A DNA stretch of 64,000 nucleotides from Anticarsia gemmatalis (lineage: Eukaryota; Arthropoda; Insecta; Lepidoptera; Erebidae). The stretch is taken from contig NC_134756.1 in assembly GCF_050436995.1 (NCBI RefSeq), positions 3,906,001-3,970,000 on the forward strand, given 5' to 3'. Made by a program: the position numbers and the translations under genes. How positions within the stretch are numbered: position 1 is the stretch's first letter; the number at the start of each line of letters is the position of its first letter. Shown here piece by piece: positions 1 to 9,959 of this stretch. Below the pieces are notes generated by a model. That model was not told the DNA's origin and did no database searches. It saw only the letters and a program-made list of their open reading frames with translations.

Positions 1-159
1 TGTTCATATTCCTTATTTTTTACTTCTTGGTTATGACAGTTGGATCGTTCCTGAAGTGCAATGATGACTTTCAATAATACGTACGTACGTAAAGAAAGTT
101 ATTTTCTTTTGTTCTTTTATAGAACAACGCTAATCAGTAGTAGCCAGTACTTATAAACG
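1..159. other. AT-rich sequence, no gene seen
   Basis: No coding frame is supported here. The only structure is a short alternating palindrome of (ACGT) units at about 78-91. Confidence 0.5.
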
Positions 160-285
160 ATTAAAATAAAATTAACTCAATCTCACTGCAGGGCAAGGGT
201 CTCCTAACAAACGAGGGGAAGAGTTAGGCCTTGAAACAAATTTGAGGCATGCAAGGTGTCCTTACGTTCACCGTTTGAGTTTATC
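160..285 (-). repeat. SINE 3' tail fragment (family 1)
   Basis: Read on the minus strand this matches the 3' half of the SINE at 9236-9555. It shares the words CACTGC-GGGCAAGGGTCTCCT, GTTAGGCCTTGA and GGCATGCAAGG (as printed on the plus strand), with an internal deletion between the last two. The tRNA-like head is missing. It is an old, truncated insertion. Confidence 0.65.
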
Positions 286-734
286 TTGAATCAATTATCA
301 ATTTCTAAATTCACATGTGAAGATTGGCGTGGTAACACGATCGTGATTAACAATTACTCCTCTGTTGTTATTAAGACAACTTTGTGATAGTCTAAAACTG
401 TAAATAAGCTCTTGTATTGGCGAAATTAATTTCAAAGTTCATGTAAGAGGAAAAGGAAAACACACGCGAGGAACATATTCGTAGGAGAAGAAACACAAAA
501 CAATGAAGTTAAGTTAACATTTCTTACAATGTAATTACACGTCTAATCCAAAGATAATATCTACAACATCGCCTGAAGCTTCAAACAGTATACATCCTTA
601 TGTACTTTACTTAGTTTCAAGCAGGAGGTTTACTTTCAAGCCGACGAAGAACGAGTATCCGGTGAAATCTTGAAAATCCATTATCAAGACTCAATTTTTT
701 TCTAGTCTGTTTACTTCTGGCTAAGGATCTTATG

Positions 735-975
735 CCAAACGACGGAGGAGTTAGGCCTTGAGTCCACCACGCTAGCCAAACGTGGGTGGTGAATTTGGTA
801 TCCCCTCAAGGAACGTCTTTAAGAACTTTTAAGCATGCGAGGTTTTATCACGATGCTTTCCTTCATCGTTAGAACTAGTGATAATTGTGTCTTATACACA
901 CACATCATCGAAAACTCTTTAGTGTGTTCAGTGTTGCCTCGAGAGCTACCAGTGCCTACACTCGGTACTACTAAA
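735..975 (-). repeat. SINE copy (family 1), diverged
   Basis: This is a longer copy of the same SINE. The plus strand shows GGAGTTAGGCCTTGAGTCC, then CACGCTAGCC, CATGCGAGGTTTT, CACGATGCTTTCCTTCA and CACACA in the same order as at 9236-9555. The head region is strongly decayed (GCCTCGAGAGC where the B box should be), so the copy is probably dead. An open frame on the minus strand here is a by-product of the SINE. Confidence 0.65.
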
Positions 976-1000
976 TCGCCTTCGTATTGAGTACCTGACA

Positions 1001-2769
1001 TTTAAAACTATTACACGAACGCTTTTTTATCAAAATACGCCTAAGACGTTGAACAATTTTCTATATTTTCTCTACAGCTATTGGTAACTCGATAGTTACA
1101 GAAAATCGCCTCTATATTACGAAGTTTTTCGGAACACACTTAACAAGGTAACAGGCTGTATAAAATCTGTTCATTGGGCCGGCCTCGGTGGTCATGTGAA
1201 AAATTAAACGATCTTTCGACGCGCCGTCACCTACGTGAAAGCGTGTGTTAAATCAATATTTTTAAATGCCCTGTGGCATTCCCGCTTGTTCCATACATTT
1301 TCTTTGTTCGCAAAATTCTTTTTGCAAAAATATGTTGCCGACATATTGTTGAAACGTTCATATTTGTTACGTGAAATGGTTTTTTTTTTTTGTTTATGTT
1401 TAAGTTTCTCGTATTTTGTTACAAATATTTAATGTTTACCTTTTGTTCCGAAGTTGAATAATTGGTTCCTTCATGATTGGTTTTCTCATTGTTCTTGGCT
1501 TTCATACCTACATAAATACTCTTGGTAATATACATAACAAAACAAAACCAATATTAATCAAAATCCAATAATTTATACTCATGATAGTCAATGATACAGA
1601 GAGGTAGTCTACAGTTTGGAAGGTAGAACGAGGCAAGGAACTCTAGGCTACTCTTTTTAATCAAGCACTAGATTTTAAAAATCTATCAAAAACAATTAAA
1701 TGTTGCAGTCTTAAAGTTTCATAGAATTTCTGACATTAATTCAGGTTTCTCAATAAACTTCGTTTTATAATGGGCAGACTCCCCCTTTCAAAGTAAGCAG
1801 CCGATTTAATCCCACATCGCTCGAGCTATAAATTTTACTAAAACCAAATTCAGGTTTTCAAGATGAATAAGTAAGAAAGGTTTTAACGGTAATGGATAAC
1901 TTATAAGTGTTTACTCTCTCAAGTATTCTTAAGTCTAGGGTATAGCCACATAGAGCTACGAATAAAAGTCTAGTAAGGCTGTGCTATAATTTTGCTATAA
2001 AAATATTGAGAAAGGCATCAAATTTAAATCTAAAACTTTGGTTTGTAAAGTAGAGCAAATATACTTGTCACTCACAGATCTCAAAATCTTTTACCTTGAA
2101 ATTATTAGCATCACTTGTAGGCTACATCAACAAAACTAATAAAATATCGGCCGACAAAAATCAAAATATATATGAGTATAAGTAAGACGAACAATGCTTC
2201 ATTATTTTAAAGTGCCAAAAATACTTGATAACGCTTCGACTCGTAAAATCTCTAAAAATTATGTTATTATTTTCTATAACATTTCTCTATTTATAAACCG
2301 TCTAAAATTATATTCGCCCATATTAGCCAAAAATATACTTAGACTATTTTGTACTAATATTCAGTATAAAATATTTTCATTATCATACAACAATAATATA
2401 ATCTACATTTACCACAACCTTAACTAAAGTACGAAGCCTATTTACACAGCTTTCAGTAATTTCAGTTAGGTCGCAAACTAACGCAAAGAATATAAATAAT
2501 TTATGTCCTAAGTAGAAATCTATTCAGGATCGCTTCAATATTGAAAGTTAAACGTTTGAAATTCAGTCTGGGCTTGACTTAAGACTTAAATTAAGTTGCA
2601 ACTTCGATTCAATTAGTTCGGAGTTTTATTTTTCAGTACTTAAAGTGAATTAAAATGTTAAATGGCTTCTTGAAAAGGCTTTTGAGGATCAAGTGCCTTT
2701 AATAAAAGAGTGAGATATTTATTGAAAAAAGGTTAATAAACTCAATTATATTATTACCATAGTACAAGC
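1001..2769. other. gene-free AT-rich stretch
   Basis: No ATG-started frame with coding character or splice-site pattern is seen. A T-run lies near 1379-1390. The two small open frames here start at non-ATG codons or are AT-rich runs of Tyr, Ile and Asn typical of chance frames. Confidence 0.5.
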
Positions 2770-2832
2770 TTTTGCTTAGTTTGGAATCAAATGATCGCGT
2801 GTGAGTTGTCCAATGATATATATATATATATA
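2770..2832. repeat. dispersed repeat fragment followed by (TA)n
   Basis: The words TTGCTTAGTTTGGAATCAAA and GTGTGAGTTGT-CAAT recur at 14315-14356 in the same order and orientation, so this is a piece of an interspersed family. It runs into a TA microsatellite at 2817-2832. Confidence 0.6.
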
Positions 2833-2842
2833 TTATATACAT

Positions 2843-3044
2843 ACTAGCGGACCCGACAGACGTTGTCCTGTCTAATAAATAAAAAAATATTTGAAAAAAC
2901 ATTGTCAACAAAAACAAAATTTTGAATCAAAACCATTCTCAGATCCCCTTGAACACACACAAAAAATTTCATCAAAATCGGTCCAGTCGTTTAAGAGAAG
3001 TTCAGTGACATACACACTTACAGAAGAATTATATATATAAAGAT
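2843..3044 (+). repeat. interspersed element starting ACTAGCGGACCCG
   Basis: This copy is closely related to 19506-19686. Both share an ACTAGC-GACCCG start, ACGTTGT, ACCATTCTCAGATCCCCTTG, AAATCGGTCCAGTCGTTTAA and the ending AGAATTATATATATAAAGAT. It has no coding capacity. Elements of this look are common in moth genomes; whether it is a non-autonomous Helitron-like element or the tail of a non-LTR retrotransposon was not settled. Confidence 0.75.
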
Positions 3045-4350
3045 ATATCATTTTTTTTAATATAGATCGATAGTTCGGAACAATTACATGTTAGAAATCA
3101 ATAAATTATGATAACTAGTGGTCGCCCAGCAGTCGAAATTAAACTTTAATGAATTTAAATAACAAGTTATTTAATATCAAAAAATATGACATTCAGTAAA
3201 AGGATTCTGACTAACTGAACTTAAAAATGATTGAAACAAACTGAATCATAAAATGGTTCTACAAAATCAACAATTTTGAATACGTAACTTAAATTTGACT
3301 TGCGTATTTTAACTATAAACTTTATCAATGTTCCCCACCTGGGTCTGAACCTAATAAAAATCAGTAAATGCTAATAGAACAATGTTGTTCAGAACGTTCA
3401 GTTAAACGCAGCGTAATCCTGTCTGAGTGGAGATTAACTGTCAGCTTGTGTGATTAGTACTCACTCCTCAATATACCTGTGTGTAGATAAAATTGCGCTT
3501 GAATTTTGAAGTTAATGGCTATTTTAACAGGTATTAAGGCCGTTATTTTGTACTTTAAACATTATTTCAAGTGTATTATTTCATGGGTATGTGAGGTATA
3601 TAGCTTAAGGCCCTTATTTTCTTATTTAAGCGACTATTCCAAAAGTTTAGTTTTACGTTGGTATGTGAGGATATTTTTTTATTTTTTGTATGTTATTTCA
3701 GTTAAGCTCATGAACATAGTTAAAGAGTTAAAAATGTATTTACGTTTGTATGTTTACTACTTGAAATCCTTCTAAACATGTATGGATGATTGGATGGATT
3801 CTTCGTCGTATAATTAATTACAATATTATCAAAACGTATATTTACTTTTGCTGCCAATAAGGTTAAAGTTCATTAAACTATTTAGATTTACTTAGACCGA
3901 TGTAATCAGACTTTGAATCTAAGAAGGATAAATCTTCAATTCTCACCCAACCATTTTTCACAATGCAATTTCAGTCACCCAATGTAGTGACAAATTAAAC
4001 ACATTTTTTATCTTTACACCGCTACAAATTACAGTAACCACTGCACTATTAACAACTTTCATCGAAAATGTCGAATTTTACGTCGTAAATGTTGCATGCA
4101 GTAAAATTATATAGCAGAGATAAAAACTAGTGAACTGGGTCAAACACTAATGTGTTCACCACTCAACAACAGTTTACGATGACAAGATATTAATGTGGAA
4201 AACTTTTACGATATATTATACGATAAGAAAATTTCAGTTGATAGTTTTTTATGCTGTAAAGGTTGACAGAATGCAACAGAGCGGGAGGGCCAAAAAGAGA
4301 TGACGAGATAAATTAGACTTTCATACTAATAGTTCAAATCAAATAGCTTA
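3045..4350. other. gene-free AT-rich stretch
   Basis: Nothing gene-like was found. An open frame at 3506-3775 starts with TTG and reads as AT-rich hydrophobic residues; there is no ATG start or splice pattern to support it. Confidence 0.5.
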
Positions 4351-4420
4351 AGACAGAGATGTGTGGAAAAACGGAAGGTCCTTTGCCCTGCAGAGGGACA
4401 ATTTGGGGTGATAATAAATA
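4351..4420 (+). repeat. LINE 3' tail fragment
   Basis: The order GACAGAGATGTGTGGAAAAA, then CCTTTGCCCTGCAGAGGGACA, resembles the end of widespread moth non-LTR retrotransposons, in which TTTGCCCAGCAGTGGGACA closes the element. A second, differently decayed tail lies at 62205-62290. No reverse-transcriptase coding remains. Confidence 0.5.
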
Positions 4421-5408
4421 GTAAAAGTAAGTTTTTCGAGTATTCGAAAGTATGTTTGTGCTTTTAGTTGCATATCCATGCTCTCTTAAAACCATGTCCT
4501 TAACGAGATAAATACGAGAATAATATATTAATACCTGCCAAGTAAAATTTGCTGGTCGCGGATGAAAGGAAGAAAAGGGAAAGGTCTAGATGTAGTATTG
4601 TAACGTTCTTATTTCTATTCCTATGAAACATTTTAGCAAAGAGGTTTAAAAATGGAACATCAATGAATATGTAAACATAATTTCGCAATTCAAATATATT
4701 TTCTTTTTAAACGATATAAATAAAGCAACAAAACATATCAGCCAGCAATTTCCTCTACAAATCATTCAGCAAAACGGCCGTGACAAAGAAAAAAAATGCT
4801 ATAACGAACAATAGAAATTAGCATGTCTATTTAGGGCTGTTTAATTTATTAGGGGTGGGCGAGGGGGTTCGTAAACGGGACTCGTAAAGCCGGCTTTTAG
4901 GTGATATTGCGCAATACTGGATAGCTGAATGTTGGAAAGAATAATCTTGAGATGTTCTTACAGTACTTATTATAGTATTTAGAGGAGATAAGGAATTGTA
5001 CATATCTTTAGTAGAAGTTTTACAAACAAATTGAGTCTCTGAAAGTTGCGAAAAATGTAGAAGGTACCTTATTGCAAAGGTATTTAAATAACAGAAAGAA
5101 AAAAAAAAAATTAAAAACTGTAACATCTATCGTTTTGGGAATACCAGGATCTTATACAATTAGTTAATTGCAATAACAAGTAGAAACAAACCATACCCAA
5201 GGTTCGAAAAAAAGCAGAAATTACGTTGTTACTTTTAACGACTCACGTTACAACATTATAGCAGACAGTTAATTATCGTTATTTAGTGTTATTGGGAACC
5301 GCTATAACTGTCACTCACTTGTACCTTTAATTACTCTTACAGCCAAAGAAACGCATAGAATAGGTACCATACAGATGAATAGAATGTACACATACATTCA
5401 CAAATTAA
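4421..5408. other. gene-free stretch
   Basis: No supported gene. A minus-strand open frame at 4827-5126 (99 codons) has no recognisable domain and no nearby splice evidence; it is treated as chance. Confidence 0.45.
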
Positions 5409-5484
5409 ATCATCAAGAGAACAATCTCTTGATGATGATACTTGAAAGATTGTAAGCATACAAATGCTTACAATCTTTCGAGTG
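5409..5484. repeat. twin adjacent hairpins with identical ACAA loops
   Basis: Hairpin 1 pairs ATCATCAAGAGA (5409-5420) with TCTCTTGATGAT (5425-5436) perfectly around loop ACAA. Hairpin 2 pairs 5440-5459 with 5464-5483, 20 pairs with one T/G wobble, again around loop ACAA (5460-5463). Only three bases separate the two. No coding frame or named family explains them. They could be a foldback relic, a structured RNA or a site of replication-templated inversion. Confidence 0.85.
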
Positions 5485-6059
5485 CCAATCTTATGCTATA
5501 TATGAAATTATTCGAAAAAAAAATTATGTCACATTTTTTTTTACTATGTCCAACCGAAGCTGTGCACGTTAAACACAAAATATATATTTGTATTTTCGTT
5601 TCATATTAACGTTTAAAATAGGACCTAAAAATAAAAAGTTTCATATCTTAAATTTCGGTTTTATATTTTAATAAGTACTTATATACATTTTTTTATTATC
5701 CAAAGTTGTTATTTGCGTAAATAAGCAAAACTACGACATCAAAAGTAACTATAACGAAAAATAACACTAACTTTTTATTGTAAACTATATAGTTACGGGA
5801 GATACCATCTGCTTATCCACAGTTAAGATCCTAATAACTAAGTTAGGAGTCGAGTATTAACAGTGAAAGAATATACTGCTTTTTATAACGTTATGTTCAG
5901 AGCCCGTATGTATTCTGACATGCTTTTTTTTATTTATTGTTCATTAGAAAATACTATACAATCCTAATTAAATAACACAAATACAGAAATTCGCCTCTTA
6001 TAAGGGGGCAGGCAGAGCTCAAACTAGGCCGTCTCTTACGAACCCTTAAAACTTTAATT

Positions 6060-6150
6060 TACTTACCCCCGGTTACTGAGGTACATTTAGCGGTAGTTTA
6101 TCTGTTCAATAGCGTTTAAACTCATATAAAAAAAACGCTATTGAATAGTT
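6060..6150. repeat. repeat with 13-bp hairpin
   Basis: TTCAATAGCGTTT (6105-6117) pairs perfectly with AAACGCTATTGAA (6133-6145) around a 15-base A-rich loop. The preceding words CCCCCGGTTACTGAGGTAC and AGCGGTAGTTTATCTG look like a dispersed moth repeat, so the hairpin is probably part of a decayed MITE. Confidence 0.6.
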
Positions 6151-6867
6151 ACAAGAAGTACATACCTAACATTTTTGAAAGACATCATCAATGTTATATA
6201 TGACTTTCTGAATATAGTCGTTCAACTACAATTTAAGGTTAAGTTTATATACAAAGACATGCTTATTGAAATCTATTTTAAATTATGTAATAATGTGCTG
6301 AAATTATTTATATCTACGAAATCAATCAACTGGTCAAAATAACTAACAAAACAAAACTGCTTTCAATAACAAGAAATATATTATCGGTCCGACATTACGA
6401 AAATATATACATTTATCCATAAAAATGGGGGTGATTTGTAATGTGAAAGGTCAGAGAGTCATTTCATTCATATTTCACGGCCGATATTGGTCTAGACGTA
6501 CTAAATCTTGCCCTCATATGTTTTGTCATGTTCATTCAAATCACGCAATATTACAGAACTTCAAATAGCCTATTTACTTTAAGCTTGACGTAGCCTTATT
6601 CCTTTGAATACGTGAGCAATAATACTTGTTTTGCAAAAAAAATATGTTTTATCTTAGGCTATTATTGTCTTTCTGAAATTATGCCTAACGGCTTTTACAT
6701 ATAACTGAAGAATTTATTCAATTATTCATAAATTAAATTAGAATTTAGCAAATCGTTTGATTTATATGGCAATACTTATTTGTTTTATTTATGGCAATCC
6801 TCAACTCATCTTAAAGCATAGTATAAATCTTTATATTAAACTAGATTCTGTAAAACATTATCAGTGA

Positions 6868-6970
6868 ACCAAATTTGATTAAAATCCATCCAGCTGTTTT
6901 TTCTTGAAAGATAAACAAACATTCATACATCCATCCTGACAAACTTTCACCTTTATAATATAAGTACGAT
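6868..6970 (+). repeat. interspersed element tail, degenerate
   Basis: The series AAATTTGATTAAAATCCATCC, then AAAGATAAACAAACATTCAT, then ACAAACTTTCACCTTTATAA, ending ATAAGTACGAT, is the decayed form of a very common moth repeat tail (usually ending TTTATAATATTAGTAGGAT). The reverse complement of a related tail is at 52099-52260. Confidence 0.6.
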
Positions 6971-7616
6971 TAAAATTATAATTTCAAGAGCATTTATTGC
7001 ATGACACTTATAAACTGCCTGCCTATAAACAATTGTCACATTCGAATAGAAAAAAAAAACAAATTAAGAACAGAACGCCAATAAACTCGCAAAAAAAAAT
7101 ACCGCGTAAATTCATTTGACAGTGTCGCAGTACTATTTCAGTTCCAAGGCTGCTTTAGTACCGCATAGTGGCGTCCTATTAATTAGTGTCATCTCTAACA
7201 AGGTGAAAGCCTGCGCCGCAATGTATTGTGATGTTTTTTGCGACATCCTGACCTACATATGTCTGTGCGGGTATTACGATGTTATCCCAAAGGACGTAGA
7301 TATATGTACCACTAGTTGGTAGTTTCATTTTTTTGTTTGAAGGAGGTAACAATATTACGGAGTAATCAAAATTGTTTTGATCATAATTGGATAAGCTAAT
7401 CATTAAAAGCTTTTATAATTACAAAAGTCTACGTTTATAGTAAGGTTTCAATATTAACGGCTCTATAATTTGTTTGAAACGGAATCGAATGAGACAATGC
7501 GACTGAAGAAAGAAACACGGAAATTACCTTAGTACCTTTAAAACTTTGAAATTGTTTACCGTATGAATTTTCGTAGCTAATTTTAACTGAATCATTCATT
7601 GCAATAATAACATATG
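6971..7616. other. gene-free stretch
   Basis: Two opposite open frames cross 7116-7403, but the plus one starts at TTG and the minus one has no domain or splice support. The sequence is somewhat richer in GC here and may be part of a repeat. No gene is called. Confidence 0.4.
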
Positions 7617-7620
7617 TATA

Positions 7621-8042
7621 TGTTACTGTAAAAGCCCGGACTGTGGTAAATCCTAAGATTTTCCGGTAAAACCTAAGATTTACCAACTCTCAATGGTAAA
7701 AGTCCGAACAAGCCGGAGTTTAAAAACTATGTTACGATATATAAAAAAATCCTCCTTCATAACTATATTTATAACTATTTCACAGTATAGTTATATACTG
7801 TGACATAGTTATAGAGAAGGAGTTTTGGGCAAAGCGACATGGGTAGGTTAGGTTAGAAGGCTAAGGTGGGAGCGAGCGAAGCGAAGCTCCCACCTTAGCC
7901 TTCGTGGTTATTTTTTTTTAACCACCCAGAAGGAGGAGCCCCGCAAAGCGGGGCTCCGGCGACATCTCGATATCATCAAGTAAATCTTAGGTTATACCGG
8001 AAAATCTTAGGATTAACCATCGTTCGGGCTTTTACAGTAACA
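7621..8042. mobile_element. foldback element with 63-base inverted ends and four internal hairpins
   Basis: The ends 7621-7683 and 7980-8042 are inverted repeats matching at 58 of 63 positions; both start TGTTACTGTAAAAGCCCG. Bases TATA flank both sides and could be the target duplication or four more terminal bases. Inside are hairpins at 7770-7813 (20-base arms, one mismatch, loop GTTA), 7856-7903 (18-base perfect arms, 12-base loop), 7904-7925 (7-base arms around eight T) and 7935-7957 (10-base perfect GC-rich arms, loop AAA). The end motif GTAAAAG-CCG-AC recurs inside the left end near 7697-7710. No transposase frame is present, so it would move only with help from elsewhere. A GGTTAGGTTAG word, like the insect telomere unit, lies at 7846-7856. 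Confidence 0.85.
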
Positions 8043-8065
8043 TATATACGAAAAGAGATCGCATC

Positions 8066-8140
8066 CAGTTGACTAGCGTGGTGGTCTAATCATAACTCCT
8101 TCCTCATTCTGGAGGAAGACCCTTGCCTGGCAGTGGGTCA
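8066..8140 (+). repeat. SINE 3' tail fragment (family 1)
   Basis: This reads in the sense direction: GACTAGCGTGGTGG, CTCCTTCCTCATTC, GGAGGAAGACCCTTGCC and GGCAGTGGG in the order of the tail of the SINE at 9236-9555. It sits next to the foldback element and is cut off after GTGGGTCAGTAACG. Confidence 0.65.
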
Positions 8141-8149
8141 GTAACGAGT

Positions 8150-9235
8150 GAAATTTATCCATAAATACGTACAGAGCAGATTATATCTTTAAAATAGTAT
8201 TCAAATAATTGACACTTAATCGGCAGAAGACGTCACAGACAAAACATAGTTCATACGCGATCAAGTAATAAGACAATATTCCAATTTCCTATCAAAGATC
8301 AAAAGTTATAATCACGGATATTAACAACAGATCGAAATAACAATATTCCTTGACGAATTAATTTGTGACGTAATATCCTGAAACTATCCTTTGATGTCAA
8401 ATTGTATATTAATGATCGTTTATGTTCGCCTTTCAGCCTTTAATTGAATTCGTCGGCATTATATAATCGATATAATCGTTCACATTATGTAATGTTTATC
8501 GAGTGTTAATGGATTACTTCAAATACATTTTTGAAGCGACTCTATAAGCTACGTAAAAAAGATTTTTTAGCAGGCGTATTTCCTAGACTGCCGTTTTGGT
8601 TAAACTATCGCGACATCGCAAGTTAGAGCTCTGGTTCGGGCAAAGACATGTGTTTTTTTATCACTTTCTGTTACAATTTCCATGTGATATAATAGAAATA
8701 GGCTCCCTCCCTGTTATAGACTACGTCGGGTGAACAAATAAGGTATCCTAACCTTCAATTTTCAATCGCGTTTAAGACCCGTTGCATTATAATATTATAC
8801 TAACACTATAATTAGCAGAATGCGAGTTTTTTATTTAATGTCTTAACCATCACGTATATAGCATGCGTGATGCTATGCAAGATAAATATAAGTTTTTGTT
8901 CTGTATTTTAATTTGCAAAACATAGAAATATGTAGTATAAACAAAATAAAGTTCCGAATTTGGCAAAGTCCTCACACTGTACAAATTGAATGGTTCGATC
9001 GAGTGAGTAAAGAGTGAATAGAAAAGAGGTGAGTCTTCGACTTGTTTTGATTCATTTGCGGCCGTGTTTTAGATTGAAAGCTTTGAATAGCAGTGAGACG
9101 GAAACGTCAAATGTTTACTAACGTTTTCGTAGACGAGAAGTTTGATTTTAAAATGTTTATTCACCCGTGAGTAAAATAGTCTGTATGTATGTTAGAATAT
9201 TAAGAAAAATTGTTGATCATATTTGAAAGAAATAT
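8150..9235. other. gene-free AT-rich stretch
   Basis: No supported gene. A minor inverted repeat ATAGCAT/ATGCTAT lies near 8857-8876. Otherwise nothing beyond AT-rich background was seen. Confidence 0.5.
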
Positions 9236-9555
9236 TATAATAATAAATAAATTTAACCCATTAAAGTCCCACTGCTGGGCAAGGGTCTCCTCCCGTAATG
9301 AGGGAGGGGTTAGGCCTTGAGTCCACCACGCTGGCCAAGTGCGGGTTGGGGACTTTGCATGCCCTCAATAAATGTATTAAACTAATTTTAGGCATGCAAG
9401 GTTTCCTCACGATGTTTTCCTTCACCGTTGGAGCATGTGATAATTATTTCTAATACACACATAACTCCGAAAAGTCATTGGTGTGTTGCCTCGGGTTCGA
9501 ACCTGCGACCACTTGCGTGGGAGGTGACAACTTATACCACTCGGCTATCACTGCT
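9236..9555 (-). mobile_element. tRNA-derived SINE (family 1), best copy
   Basis: Read on the minus strand, the copy starts with a tRNA-like head. The A box TAGCCGAGTGG is the complement of 9537-9547 and the B box GGTTCGAACCC the complement of 9493-9503, at normal spacing for an internal RNA polymerase III promoter. A body follows with GGTGAAGGAAAACATCGTGA, then a tail with GGCCTAACCCCTCCCTCAT and CCCTTGCCCAGCAGTGGGA, ending in AT-rich simple sequence. It is about 320 bases long. The tail resembles moth LINE 3' ends, which is how such SINEs are thought to borrow a reverse transcriptase. It encodes no protein. Other copies or pieces in this window are at 160-285, 735-975, 8066-8140, 20143-20349 and 33806-33868. 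Confidence 0.85.
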
Positions 9556-9906
9556 ATATTATTTATATTACCTTTCCTTAATATTTTAGCACATGTTTTT
9601 CATTTGCTCGATAACTATGATGTAGTAAAACTAATTACAACGTTGTTAATCAGCCTCCGTTGCAAGAACTGTGATGCGGAAACAACCTTTAAATTTTGTA
9701 CTTCATACTTTCAGAACTTTAATATAACTCATTACACATATCCTTTCCTCACAATGAAGCCATCACTCTAAATGCAAATGAACGAACATCCCACAATTTC
9801 AGCAGAACTTAATTTCAGCCGGCTTTACATCACTTACCTTTTTTAATTGCCCGTAAAACCGAAGTGCATTTTTCTACTAGTATGAAAGGCTTCCTAATTA
9901 AAATTC

Positions 9907-9952
9907 CGACTTTCCCCTACCCCTGGGGGGTTGGCTAGTAGGGGGGGAGTCG
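9907..9952. repeat. G-rich hairpin
   Basis: CGACTTTCCCCTA (9907-9919) can pair with TAGGGGGGGAGTCG (9939-9952) through G/T wobbles. The loop itself contains CCCC and GGGGGG. The two G-runs (6 and 7) stand out against the AT-rich surroundings. It is probably part of a decayed dispersed repeat. Confidence 0.55.
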
Positions 9953-9959
9953 AAGGAAA

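Noticed and set aside
7846..7856. Telomeric TTAGG array
   Set aside because: Only about two units, inside the foldback element; no array.
9926..9947. G-quadruplex in GGGGGG...GGGGGGG
   Set aside because: Only two long G-runs are present; four separated runs of three are not available, and the tract pairs better as a hairpin.
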